A stretch of 38,352 bases of DNA, from the NCBI GenBank assembly GCA_017935945.1, contig JAGBGN010000057.1, positions 1 to 38,352 on the forward strand, written 5' to 3'. The stretch is from Candidatus Methanomethylophilaceae archaeon (GTDB taxonomy: Archaea > Thermoplasmatota > Thermoplasmata > Methanomassiliicoccales > Methanomethylophilaceae). A program made the position numbers and the translations under genes. The notes under the pieces were generated by a model. That model searched no databases. It was not told the origin of the DNA and was given only the letters and a program-made list of their open reading frames with translations. Below are positions 25,960 to 33,821 of this stretch, piece after piece; the first letter of the stretch is position 1, and every line of letters begins with the position of its first letter.

Positions 25960-26898
25960 TCAACCGATGAGTGTCCTCTGCTTGACGAAGTCCTCCAACG
26001 GCCCCTTTTCATTCCCTGGAAGCTCATGTACCACGATGTCCGGTTCCAGTACATCCAGGATCTCCACACACCTGGGTTCACTGAACGGCAGGTGCTGGTC
26101 TATCATGCTCACATGGGGATAGGCTGAACCGATGAACGATACCGCATCACAGTCCATGGACCTCTCCTCGAACGTGGAACGGTATCCGTACGAGGCACTG
26201 TAATGGAAATGGATTGCACGTATCCTCTCGACAAGGTCCCTGCTGTATCCATAGAATATGTCCAACAGGGCATCCACACCATCCTTCTCGGTATAGATGT
26301 CCGGCAGGAGGTTCATCAGATGACCGGTGTCGAGGCAGATGCACCAATCCTCGAACTCCAGGTTGGACTCCAACAGACGGTAGTCCGATTCATCCGACAA
26401 CCTGAGTCCGGGCCACCAGAGATTCTCGAAAGCGAGCCTGAACGGAGGTTCCCCTCCGGGCATAGAGCCGACGACGGTGTTCATCATCTCGCAGAAGGAA
26501 CGGATGACATGTCTGCTGTCATCCGAGTACGTACGCCTCCAAACATCGCACAGCGATACATTGGATGCATGCATGACTCCATGGGTGGGAGAGAATGCGG
26601 ATGCGATCATAATGTCCTCGGACACGCGCTGGACAACCTCATCACGGGTCCTCCCGAACATCAGGTATGGGACACTGTCATCCGGCATGTCGTAAGGACG
26701 TCCCTCCCATGCTGCCAACCAATCATGGGCGAATGGGAGATGGACGGTCTCGGTGTACGGTAAGTATGCCTCCCCCTCCATGGTGTGGGATGTCAGCAAC
26801 TCCAAACCATCGCATCCGATACGTGACAATGTGGAACCCAGATCATACCCGAAAACGCTTGCATCCTGGTACACGGAGTGACTGAACAGATGACGCAT
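25960..26898 (-). CDS. Sugar phosphate isomerase/epimerase-like TIM-barrel protein
   Basis: This 312-residue protein belongs to the AP-endonuclease-2/xylose-isomerase-like TIM-barrel superfamily. The start ATG at 26898 is preferred over an upstream GTG at 26913 because a weak TATA-like element lies about 27 bp before it. Family features are the early strand 'DGLELLTS', the strand-end histidines 'VHLPF' and 'HGVMH', 'LAFENLWW' with its metal-ligand Glu, 'ICLDTGHLMNLLPD', and 'IRAIHFHYS'. These match the usual Glu/Asp/His divalent-metal sites. The substrate is unknown; it could be a sugar phosphate or a DNA/nucleotide lesion. It has its own promoter. Confidence 0.78.
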   Translation of the reverse strand: MRHLFSHSVYQDASVFGYDLGSTLSRIGCDGLELLTSHTMEGEAYLPYTETVHLPFAHDWLAAWEGRPYDMPDDSVPYLMFGRTRDEVVQRVSEDIMIASAFSPTHGVMHASNVSLCDVWRRTYSDDSRHVIRSFCEMMNTVVGSMPGGEPPFRLAFENLWWPGLRLSDESDYRLLESNLEFEDWCICLDTGHLMNLLPDIYTEKDGVDALLDIFYGYSRDLVERIRAIHFHYSASYGYRSTFEERSMDCDAVSFIGSAYPHVSMIDQHLPFSEPRCVEILDVLEPDIVVHELPGNEKGPLEDFVKQRTLIG

Positions 26899-26959
26899 GG
26901 AACCAGTATCCACTGGATAGGATAAGCAAGTTCCGAAAAAATGGACGGATGAGGCAGAA

Positions 26960-27544
26960 TCAGAACATTACCAACGCTGCACTGACGGCTGCCTCGACGG
27001 CGACGGACTGGGTGTTCCCGCCACCGATGATGATGATATCATTCTGGGTCATTCCGATCTCCTTACGGATCTTCATGGCATTGGCGGGATCGTTCTCGTC
27101 CAGGTTCCAATCCGGGGGAATGGAGAGTACCCCGTCCCTGAGGACGACCGTGGTGCATCCTGTGGCACCGACCTTGATACCCTCATCCCTCTGCTCCATA
27201 CCGTTGTTGACCTTGTCCGCGACACCGAGGACCAGGACCGCCTGCTGGAACTCACCCATGACTGAATCCTTGAGGTTGAGGTCCACCGGCCTGATGGGGA
27301 TCTGATTGAGGAAGGACTGACCAGCCTTGGTGATGGTTATACCGGTCTGCTTGATCAGGATGAACTCCCATTCCTTCAGAGTATCGATAATCCTACGCAT
27401 GCTTCCCTCTCCGACACCGACCTCCTCGGCCAACCTCTTGCGGCCCATCCTGCGTCCGTCCGAAAGGAGATGCAATGCCCAATAGACATTGGCGTCATTG
27501 AATCTGAACATGGGACCGAACTGAGGTTCATCGATAATCTTCAT
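26960..27544 (-). CDS. Winged-helix protein with DUF4443-like C-terminal domain
   Basis: This 194-residue protein is probably a transcription regulator. The N-terminal part (about 15-75) is a winged helix-turn-helix: 'RKRLAEEVGVGEGSMRRIIDTLKEWEFILIKQTGITIT'. The C-terminal part (about 80-194) has a Gly-rich 'IIIIGGGNTQSVAVEAAVSAAL', resembling the DUF4443 domain of archaeal regulators. A TATA-like element lies about 25 bp before the ATG. It follows S-adenosylmethionine synthetase on the same strand, but a large hairpin (27600-27633) and its own promoter lie between them, so it may be separately expressed. The effector is unknown. Confidence 0.75.
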   Translation of the reverse strand: MKIIDEPQFGPMFRFNDANVYWALHLLSDGRRMGRKRLAEEVGVGEGSMRRIIDTLKEWEFILIKQTGITITKAGQSFLNQIPIRPVDLNLKDSVMGEFQQAVLVLGVADKVNNGMEQRDEGIKVGATGCTTVVLRDGVLSIPPDWNLDENDPANAMKIRKEIGMTQNDIIIIGGGNTQSVAVEAAVSAALVMF

Positions 27545-27599
27545 GGAAACACCCTGATTGGATAATAATGCAAATCACTGGATGTGTTAATTAAGTTTG

Positions 27600-27633
27600 C
27601 CATCCAGACATCGAATCAACGATGCCTGGATGG
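27600..27633 (-). terminator. Large hairpin after the S-adenosylmethionine synthetase gene
   Basis: CCATCCAG/CTGGATGG and CATCG/CGATG form a 13-bp stem interrupted by one A-C mismatch, with a 6-base loop. It begins 24 bases after the stop codon on the minus strand and is followed by CAAACTTAATTAAC. It probably ends the synthetase transcript before the next gene's promoter. Confidence 0.55.
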
Positions 27634-27657
27634 TAGGAAATTATGTCCGCTTTTCCA

Positions 27658-28881
27658 TCAGAAGGTGCGGACCTTGCCCTCGATGATCATATCGGAGACC
27701 TTGTCGACGTTGTCGAGCCAGTCTGCGGCGATGACCTCGGCCTCGGACTTCCACTTGGACAGGTTGGGATCGTTCTCCGCATCGGGAAGGACGATCTGAA
27801 CGGATGCGTTGAGGGGCTCGGAGACGGGCTTTCCGATCTGGGACAGGAGCCTGACCCTGATCTCCGCCTCGTTGGTGACCTTCTCTGCGATGTCATCGGC
27901 GATGAGCTTGGACATGACGTTGTAGATCTTTCCGATGTGGGTGATGGGGTTCTTTCCGGAGGTAGCCTCCATGGACATGGGCCTGTAGGGTGTGATCAGA
28001 CCGTTGCACCTGTTACCCCTTCCGACGGATCCATCGTCTCCCATCTCCTGGGAAAGACCGGTACAGGTCAGGTAGTAGACTCCGCGGTCGTAGTCGTCTC
28101 CGGTGTTGAGCTCGATCTTGAGGTTGATGTCCTCGTCGCCGATGATCTTCAGTGCGTTGTCGTAGACCTTGTCGTACATCTGCTCGATGACGGACTGGTA
28201 GTGCTGTGCATCGGGAACGTACTTGTCGACCATTGCACAAGCGATTGTGACGGTCATGTCCTTTCCGACCCTGGATGCCATGACTTTGACGTCCTGTCCT
28301 GTCTCGGGAAGGTCCTTCTTCATTGCACCGTTAATGTACTCCTCGGTCTTCAGGACGACGGAGTCGGTGATGGAGTAAGGTGCGTATCCGACACCGAAGG
28401 AGGTGTCGTTAGCGAGGTGACCGGATGCCTTGTAGACTCCGGTGAGGTCATCGGAACCCATTCCGAGTTTGGCATCGAGGATGATCTCGGAATCTACATC
28501 CAGATTGGGGAATGTCTTGGTCAGGTACTCGTGTGCGGCCTTGAGTGCCACGGGCATGCAAGGGAGGGACTTCAGGTCTGCACCCTCTCCGACATGGGTG
28601 GTTGCACGTCCGACCAGGAGAATGTATGCAGGGCTGATGACGGATCCTCCGCCGAACTTGGGGGCTGCGGAACCTGCTGCAATCTGAGTCTCGTCGGTGT
28701 TGTGGTGGAGGACGTGGCCGTATTCCTTCTTGTACATCCTGCAGAGCGCCTTGGAGACCTCCTCGGCGAGTGCGTCGGACACACTGTCAGGGTGACCGAT
28801 TCCTTTCCTCTCGACGATCTCGACATTCCTCATGGGTACGGGGACCTCATTGAGACCCTCAACATAGATGTTTTTTGACAT
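27658..28881 (-). CDS. mat: S-adenosylmethionine synthetase (archaeal type)
   Basis: This 407-residue enzyme makes S-adenosylmethionine from methionine and ATP. It is the archaeal-type protein (COG1812), distinct from bacterial MetK. The chosen ATG at 28881 gives the normal family length and start 'MSKNIYVEGLNEVPVPMRNV', preceded by AGAGGAAT. Family blocks include 'ERKGIGHPDSVSDALAEEVS', 'LLVGRATTHVG', and the C-terminal 'GRGNRCNGLITPYRPMSMEA', followed by 'SGKNPITHIGKIYNV'. Codon use is strongly biased, as expected for high expression. It is divergent from an HTH-CBS regulator across a 91-bp gap that contains a 20-bp palindrome. Confidence 0.95.
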   Translation of the reverse strand: MSKNIYVEGLNEVPVPMRNVEIVERKGIGHPDSVSDALAEEVSKALCRMYKKEYGHVLHHNTDETQIAAGSAAPKFGGGSVISPAYILLVGRATTHVGEGADLKSLPCMPVALKAAHEYLTKTFPNLDVDSEIILDAKLGMGSDDLTGVYKASGHLANDTSFGVGYAPYSITDSVVLKTEEYINGAMKKDLPETGQDVKVMASRVGKDMTVTIACAMVDKYVPDAQHYQSVIEQMYDKVYDNALKIIGDEDINLKIELNTGDDYDRGVYYLTCTGLSQEMGDDGSVGRGNRCNGLITPYRPMSMEATSGKNPITHIGKIYNVMSKLIADDIAEKVTNEAEIRVRLLSQIGKPVSEPLNASVQIVLPDAENDPNLSKWKSEAEVIAADWLDNVDKVSDMIIEGKVRTF

Positions 28882-28938
28882 TTGATATTCCTCTGAATAA
28901 CGCGCAGATATTCTTGATAGATAAAGTGAACGGACTAT

Positions 28939-28958
28939 AATATTCATATATGAATATT
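28939..28958. promoter_or_regulatory. 20-bp perfect palindrome covering the TATA box of the HTH-CBS gene
   Basis: AATATTCATATATGAATATT is fully self-complementary. Its centre (TATATA) is about 25 bp before the ATG at 28973, exactly where the TATA box must be. A protein bound here would block TBP. On the other side it lies about 58-77 bp upstream of the S-adenosylmethionine synthetase ATG. The adjacent HTH protein is the natural candidate to bind it. Confidence 0.6.
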
Positions 28959-28972
28959 CAATTCATAAGACC

Positions 28973-29551
28973 ATGAAATTTCCCCCGGCAACCGACATAC
29001 GTAGGATGCGGAAGTCCATGGACATCACACAGACGGAACTGGCGAAGGAATCCGGGATCAGTCAGAGCACCATAACCAAGATCGAATCGGGGAAGATCAA
29101 CGCCAGCTACGATACCGTCGTCGCCCTGTTCGAAGCACTGGACAGGATGAAGCAGAAGGATCACAAAGAACTCACGGCGGCCGACCTCTACTCACAGATG
29201 GTGATAACGATACAGTCCACGGACACTGTCCGTCAGGCATCCGATCTGATGAGGGGTACAGGCTACTCGCAACTGCCTGTCCTCAACGGGGAGACCCCCG
29301 TCGGCAGCATTTCGGAAAGGGGCATATTCGAACTCCTGAGACGTGGGATGACCATGGGGCAACTCGCGGACATGGATGTGTCCAGGGTCATGGAGGATTC
29401 GTACCCCGTGGTTTCCGATAGCACCCCCATCACGACGGTCACATCGTTGATGGACAACTGCAACGCGGTGCTGGTATCCAAGAAAGGAAAGATTGTGGGG
29501 ATGATCACCAATGCGGACATCCTCAAACTGTTCGGTACCTATCAGATCTGA
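28973..29551 (+). CDS. Xre-family HTH regulator with two CBS domains
   Basis: This 192-residue protein has an N-terminal Xre/lambda-repressor-type helix-turn-helix (about 7-58: 'MDITQTELAKESGISQSTITKIESGKI'), then a pair of CBS domains (about 72-125 and 138-190; 'GYSQLPVLNGETPVGSISERGIF' and 'NAVLVSKKGKIVGMITNADIL'). CBS pairs bind adenosyl ligands such as AMP, ATP or S-adenosylmethionine. The gene is divergent from S-adenosylmethionine synthetase, with a 20-bp palindrome over its own TATA box, so self-repression tuned by an adenosyl ligand is a reasonable idea. This domain layout is common in archaea. Transcription is almost certainly leaderless. Confidence 0.9.
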   Translation: MKFPPATDIRRMRKSMDITQTELAKESGISQSTITKIESGKINASYDTVVALFEALDRMKQKDHKELTAADLYSQMVITIQSTDTVRQASDLMRGTGYSQLPVLNGETPVGSISERGIFELLRRGMTMGQLADMDVSRVMEDSYPVVSDSTPITTVTSLMDNCNAVLVSKKGKIVGMITNADILKLFGTYQI

Positions 29552-29562
29552 CGTGTATGCCT

Positions 29563-30480
29563 TCACGGTTCCACGAGGCGTATGGTCTTGGTCGTGACCT
29601 CGTAGAGCTGGAGGTCGTCCACAGCTACCGTTTCAGCGAACACGGAACGGGCATCGTCCACCACGGCCCCACGGTCATCGTAGCGGTTGCTGATGTGGGT
29701 CAACATGAGTGCCCTAACACCGCATGCCCTGGCGGCCTCCGCAGCCTGCGTCACAGTGGAATGGAAATGGTCATGGGCCAATGCCGATTCGGATGACATG
29801 AACGTGGACTCGTGGATCAGGACATCGACACCTTTAGAAGCTTCGGTGATCCCCTGACACGGGCGGGAATCCCCAGTGTATGAAACCGACAGGCCTGGAG
29901 TGGATGGGGAGATCACATCCTCGGGCCTCACCCCGCGTATGGTCTCACCGTTCTTGAGACGGGCCATCTCCGGACCGGGGGATATCCCGAGGGACATCGC
30001 TTTGGCCTTGTCGAGTTTTCCAGGATAATCCGCCTCCCTCAGAACGTAACCGAGGGAACGGATCCCGTGGTCGGTGACATATGATTGGATGGTCATGTTG
30101 TTGACACTGAACCGTTCACCGCCCGAAAGCTCCACGACACTCAGATCGTAACAGGTCTCCCCCTCGGTGACGGACATCATCGCATCCAGTCCCGCACGGA
30201 GCCCTTCCGGACCGTAGACCGTCAGGGGTTCCTTCCTTCCATTCAGGCTCATCGTCTGCAGGAGTCCGGGTAACCCGAACACATGGTCACCATGCATATG
30301 GGTTATCAGAACGGCACGGATCTTCATGAAGGAGAACGGGGAGATCATGATCTGCCTCTGGGATCCCTCCCCGCAATCCATCAGGATTATGTCGGATCCC
30401 CCTCTGACGGCTATGCAGGATGTCGAACGGTCCCTGGAAGGGACGCTGGCACCGGTGCCGAGGAAGAGGATCTCCAACAT
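29563..30480 (-). CDS. rnz: Ribonuclease Z
   Basis: This 305-residue enzyme trims the 3' ends of tRNA precursors. It is a metallo-beta-lactamase-fold protein. The motif HMHGDH (61-66) binds two zinc ions; 'LFLGTGASVPS' opens the protein; 'SYTGDSRP' and 'HESTF' are further metal or active-site segments, and the last His is in 'LTHISNRY'. The length matches archaeal RNase Z. The single tRNA gene in this window lacks encoded CCA, which fits a need for this enzyme. The start ATG lies 4 bases after the stop of the small zinc protein gene upstream, so the two form an operon. Confidence 0.95.
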   Translation of the reverse strand: MLEILFLGTGASVPSRDRSTSCIAVRGGSDIILMDCGEGSQRQIMISPFSFMKIRAVLITHMHGDHVFGLPGLLQTMSLNGRKEPLTVYGPEGLRAGLDAMMSVTEGETCYDLSVVELSGGERFSVNNMTIQSYVTDHGIRSLGYVLREADYPGKLDKAKAMSLGISPGPEMARLKNGETIRGVRPEDVISPSTPGLSVSYTGDSRPCQGITEASKGVDVLIHESTFMSSESALAHDHFHSTVTQAAEAARACGVRALMLTHISNRYDDRGAVVDDARSVFAETVAVDDLQLYEVTTKTIRLVEP

Positions 30481-30484
30481 GCGA

Positions 30485-30709
30485 TCACTCGAAGTCGTCG
30501 TAGACCTGGTCGATCTGCCTGTGTCCCTTGGTCTCCTTCTTGTAGGCCTTGTAGTGCTCCTTGCAGAGATGGACCTGACGGAGTCCCTCGGATTTGAGAC
30601 TCAGGGATGAACGGGACACCTGTTTGATGTTGAATGACCTCTCGGACTCACAGTTGCATCCGTCCACATCGCAGACGGGTTTGGAACGGTCGTGGTTTGC
30701 TAATGCCAT
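30485..30709 (-). CDS. Small zinc-binding protein, cotranscribed with RNase Z
   Basis: This 74-residue protein has a Cys/His arrangement 'CDVDGCNC' (13-20) and 'CKEHY' (about 49-53), suggesting one zinc site. It ends in an acidic tail (DQVYDDFE). No known domain is recognised, but the size and motif fit a conserved small archaeal protein. A TATA box (GTTATAAG on the minus strand, about 30734-30742) lies 28 bp before the ATG. It shares a transcript with RNase Z, so a role near RNA processing is possible but unproven. Confidence 0.75.
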   Translation of the reverse strand: MALANHDRSKPVCDVDGCNCESERSFNIKQVSRSSLSLKSEGLRQVHLCKEHYKAYKKETKGHRQIDQVYDDFE

Positions 30710-30804
30710 GGGTCCCGAATCGATACCGGGTTTCTTATAACCTTAGATGGCCAGTGGTTCGTATCCATCGGAACGAACTATGGTGGACATCGGTAAATTG
30801 AGTG

Positions 30805-30827
30805 ATTCGGTGGCAATGCCACCGAAT
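30805..30827 (-). terminator. Hairpin terminator after the FNT-family gene
   Basis: ATTCGGTGGC and GCCACCGAAT form a perfect 10-bp stem around a 3-base loop. It begins 7 bases beyond the minus-strand stop codon (30835-30837). CACTCAATTTACC follows on that strand. The rest of the 125-bp interval holds only the zinc-protein promoter. Confidence 0.65.
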
Positions 30828-30834
30828 GGAGTTT

Positions 30835-31419
30835 TCATGCTGTCGGTTCGTCATCGTAGATGTAACGCTTGCATACGGGGATGAGCAGACCTCCGATGGC
30901 GTTACCGAGAATGACGATGAGGATGAACGTCAGCGATTCCAGTGTGAACATACCTGCCGAACAGAAGTAGAACATGTCCGCGATGGAGTGTTCGAATCCC
31001 GAGAGGATGAACACGGGAACACACAGGAACGTAGCCAGGAAACTCTTGGTGTTCTTGTACGAATCCGCCGCTATAAACATGAGCAGACCGCACAGTACAC
31101 CCTTGAACAGAACCTGGAGGGGTTCGGCATTGTCCAGTTTCACATTCGCCAGAACCTCGGCCGACTCCAATGGCATCATCAGTCCCACAATCAGGGTTCC
31201 GACGAAGTTACCGAGAATGACGATCACCAGGTACGGAAGGTATGTGGACAACGGGTTGTCCGGGATGTAACCGACCTTTCCTGTGTACAGGTCGAATCTG
31301 AACGAGAATATCGTGAACAGACCGATGGCGAACAGAATCGCTCCGACCCATTTCACATCGCATGACAGGTAGACGCATCCACCCACACCAATCATCATTC
31401 CCGCGAGAATCGCCCTCAC
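30835..31419 (-). CDS. Short formate/nitrite transporter (FNT)-family membrane protein
   Basis: This 194-residue membrane protein matches FNT channels, which move formate, nitrite or hydrosulfide. Signature parts are 'ILAGMMIGVGGCVYLSC' near the start, 'LYTGKVGYI', 'VILGNFVGTLIVG', and the typical 'FILSGFEHSIADMFY' with its channel histidine, then 'ILGNAIGGLLIP'. Six helices are visible. It is shorter than standard FNT proteins (about 250-280), lacking most of the N-terminal cytoplasmic segment. The start is a GTG without a nearby ribosome-binding site. The frame continues upstream without a stop to the TGA ending the acetyltransferase gene, so the true start is uncertain. Confidence 0.75.
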   Translation of the reverse strand: MRAILAGMMIGVGGCVYLSCDVKWVGAILFAIGLFTIFSFRFDLYTGKVGYIPDNPLSTYLPYLVIVILGNFVGTLIVGLMMPLESAEVLANVKLDNAEPLQVLFKGVLCGLLMFIAADSYKNTKSFLATFLCVPVFILSGFEHSIADMFYFCSAGMFTLESLTFILIVILGNAIGGLLIPVCKRYIYDDEPTA

Positions 31420-31455
31420 GAAAGCTTTCGATAGACTGTTACCTATTATCTCACC

Positions 31456-31941
31456 TCATAACTCGTGATAGAACAGGAGGATCGTCCTGTACTCCCCATC
31501 CAACGACCTGAAACCTCCGGGTACCGCCCCGATGCGGACGAAACCCATCTTCTCATACAGATGTATGGCAGATGCGTTGTTCTGAACGACAGCGTTGAAC
31601 TGCATGATCCTGAATCCCAGACTGGCCGCGACCTCCAGGGAATCGGAGACGAGTGCGGAACCTATGCCTTTGTTGGACATCGACGGATCTACCGCGTAAC
31701 TGGCGTTACTGATGTGGCCGCAACGGCCCACGTTGTTGGGATGCAGGATGTACAGACCCACGACACAGTCGTCCATGACCGCCACACCGCAGTGTGACTG
31801 AGAAGCGAAGAAATCCGTTGCGGATTCCAAATCCAGTTCCTCCTCCTGCGGGAATGCCATGCCCCTGCGGACGATTGTGTTCCAAACACCCATCATATCG
31901 GGGATATCCTCGGGTCTGTAACCCCTGACCTGAACGTCCAT
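31456..31941 (-). CDS. GNAT-family N-acetyltransferase
   Basis: This 161-residue enzyme transfers an acetyl group from acetyl-CoA to an amine. The fold is clear: 'VRGYRPEDIPDMMGVWNTIV' (first strand and helix), 'YAVDPSMSNKGIGSALVSDSLEVA' with the CoA-binding loop (K/R-G-x-G), and 'NNASAIHLYEKMGFVRIGAV' near the C-terminus. The substrate is unknown; the layout resembles phosphinothricin- and small-molecule-type acetyltransferases. A TTTTAATATC promoter element lies about 20 bp upstream. It precedes the FNT gene, is in the same reading frame with it, and is probably cotranscribed with it. Confidence 0.88.
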   Translation of the reverse strand: MDVQVRGYRPEDIPDMMGVWNTIVRRGMAFPQEEELDLESATDFFASQSHCGVAVMDDCVVGLYILHPNNVGRCGHISNASYAVDPSMSNKGIGSALVSDSLEVAASLGFRIMQFNAVVQNNASAIHLYEKMGFVRIGAVPGGFRSLDGEYRTILLFYHEL

Positions 31942-32050
31942 GAACGATGGAAGCCAGTTTAGATATTAAAATGGGTCAGAAGGGGGAACATGCCTGTGAC
32001 CGGCATATCATCAAAATGACATTGGCATCTGCATTATAGGAATGGACCGC

Positions 32051-32080
32051 ACCTCGCCTCATACGACGAGGTTTGATAAA
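32051..32080 (+). promoter_or_regulatory. Promoter with inverted repeat ACCTCG-N10-CGAGGT
   Basis: A 6-bp inverted repeat (32051-32056 and 32067-32072) directly abuts the TATA-like TTGATAAAC, about 25 bp before the ATG at 32102. It could be an operator at the BRE position. The preceding 31942-32050 holds only the divergent acetyltransferase promoter and a weak ATGCC/GGCAT repeat. Confidence 0.35.
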
Positions 32081-32101
32081 CGTCTATCATGATGCCGTGA
32101 C

Positions 32102-32548
32102 ATGAGTTCGGAAATAGTCATGCGGAGCTCCTACGGTTCCATCGTGTACATCTCTATGGCAGTGACGTTTCTGGCCTTCATGCCGCTCATCGTCATGTTA
32201 CCGCAGCTTCGCCTGATCTCCATTGTCGCCCTTGTGGCTTTGATGGTTTCCATCGGACTCTACCCGTTTATGATCAAGTACAAGTTCGATGATGAGAAGG
32301 TCAGCATATCCAACCCGTTAAGTTGGAACGAGCCTCCCGCATACTACGATAGGATCTACAAGATCATCGATACGAATTGGGCCTACATATCCAACCACCA
32401 TGGTACATCCCCTGATTCCATCCAGATATGGTACGATGGGGGGACTGGACACTACATCTGCATTTCCCCTTACGACAAGAGGAAGGCATTGGCGATATTG
32501 AAAGAAAAGTGCAAGAATGCGAAATTCGAAGTCTCCAGAAAGGAATGA
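32102..32548 (+). CDS. Small membrane protein with PH-like domain
   Basis: This 148-residue protein has two hydrophobic helices (about 15-33 and 38-57), followed by a soluble domain starting 'IKYKFDDEKVSISNPLSWN'. The predicted strand pattern and the final helix ('SPYDKRKALAILKEKC') resemble bacterial PH-like (bPH) domains attached to paired membrane helices. The ATG is supported by the TATA-like element about 25 bp upstream. It is probably transcribed alone. The function is unknown; the PH-like assignment is by pattern only. Confidence 0.65.
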   Translation: MSSEIVMRSSYGSIVYISMAVTFLAFMPLIVMLPQLRLISIVALVALMVSIGLYPFMIKYKFDDEKVSISNPLSWNEPPAYYDRIYKIIDTNWAYISNHHGTSPDSIQIWYDGGTGHYICISPYDKRKALAILKEKCKNAKFEVSRKE

Positions 32549-32660
32549 ATGATGTCCAGACCTTTCCGGGAGGTTGACGGAACCTCACGGACCATCGTGT
32601 CATATCGATTGTGTGACCTGTAGGATCGTCACCGTCCGACGTGGTTCCGTGATACATCAT

Positions 32661-32671
32661 ACGTTATATCC
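32661..32671 (+). promoter_or_regulatory. TATA box of the Sel1-repeat gene
   Basis: ACGTTATATCC is centred about 24 bp upstream of the ATG at 32691, supporting that start and a leaderless transcript. Confidence 0.5.
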
Positions 32672-32690
32672 ACGGTTCCGATACCGGTGC

Positions 32691-33821
32691 ATGGATATCG
32701 AACACCTCACGGGACTCGCAGAGAACAACGACATTGATGCACTCAGGGAACTGGGTCGCATCTACCGCGAGGGGGATGGTGTCGAGGTGGATTCAGTGAG
32801 GGGCTTTGAACTCCTGAAGAAAGCGGCCGACCTCGGGGACATCCCGTCCGCATCATCCGTGGGATACATGTGCATATCCGGAGAAGGCACCAAGATCGAC
32901 CAGTCCATGGCCGAAACCTATCTGAGGAAGGCCTCCGAGGCCGGAGACTCCACCGCCATGTGCAACCTGGGATACCTCTTCTCATCCTCGGACCCCGCAC
33001 GCTCCCTCGAATGCTTCCACAAAGCCGCGGAAGCCGGCAGCATCAGGGGCATGAATAACCTGGCGACCGCCTACAGCATGGGGCAGGGTGTGCCTGTGGA
33101 CAAGGAACTCGCAGCAGAATGGTATTCCCGCGCGGCCGATCTGGACGATATCGACTCCCTGTGCGTCCTCGCATCCATGTACCGCAACGGCGAGGGGGTC
33201 CCCGTGGACAAGGCGCGTGCGGCCGAACTCTACCGCCATGCCGCAGACCTCGGCGATCCCGATGCCCAATACGACCTCGCATTCATGTTGGATTCCGGAG
33301 AGGGTATCGAGATGGACAGGGCCGAAGCCGAAAGGTACTTCCGCATGTCAGCTGACCAGGGTGACACCGATGCCTGCCTGTGCATGGGTGGCATACTGTT
33401 CGAGAGGTCCGAGTTCACCGAGGCAGAACAGTACTTCATGTCAGCAGCACTGAAAGGGGATGTAAAGGCCCAGTACAACATCGGACTGCTGTACATGGGC
33501 GACTATCTGGGTGCGCCCGATGCGGAGAAAGCCAGGGAGTGGTTCGAGATGGCGGCTGAGGAGGGATTCGCCTTCGCCCAGACGATGCTCGGAAACATGG
33601 CCATGGACTCTGGCGACGTGAAATCTGCAGAGGGATTCTTCAGGTCCGCCGCCGAACAGGGGGAGCCCACCGCGCAGTACAACCTCGGGGCCCTGGGACT
33701 CTCCAGCCAGATCAAGATGGGTTACGAGGAAGCGGTCGAGTGGCTCACCAAGGCCGCCCAGGCCGGGATGGAGCCTGCATATCAGATCCTGATGCAGCTC
33801 AACAGTCAAGGATCCCAGTGA
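32691..33821 (+). CDS. Sel1-repeat (TPR-like) protein
   Basis: This 376-residue protein consists of about ten Sel1-like repeats of about 32-36 residues with no signal peptide or membrane segment. A typical repeat is 'AQYDLAFMLDSGEGIEMDRA' followed by 'EAERYFRMSADQGD'. The repeats run nearly end to end from residue 10 to 365, so the protein should be a solenoid that binds other proteins. The start at 32691 follows the TATA box; an upstream in-frame extension to 32574 is rich in Cys/Arg and lies before the promoter. The last 23 bp overlap the end of the HAD phosphatase gene on the opposite strand. Its partner is unknown. Confidence 0.88.
   Translation: MDIEHLTGLAENNDIDALRELGRIYREGDGVEVDSVRGFELLKKAADLGDIPSASSVGYMCISGEGTKIDQSMAETYLRKASEAGDSTAMCNLGYLFSSSDPARSLECFHKAAEAGSIRGMNNLATAYSMGQGVPVDKELAAEWYSRAADLDDIDSLCVLASMYRNGEGVPVDKARAAELYRHAADLGDPDAQYDLAFMLDSGEGIEMDRAEAERYFRMSADQGDTDACLCMGGILFERSEFTEAEQYFMSAALKGDVKAQYNIGLLYMGDYLGAPDAEKAREWFEMAAEEGFAFAQTMLGNMAMDSGDVKSAEGFFRSAAEQGEPTAQYNLGALGLSSQIKMGYEEAVEWLTKAAQAGMEPAYQILMQLNSQGSQ

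Noticed and set aside
32549-32690. Distant inverted repeat ACGGAACC / GGTTCCGT before the Sel1 gene
   Set aside because: The arms are about 75 bp apart with no supporting structure between them; probably chance.
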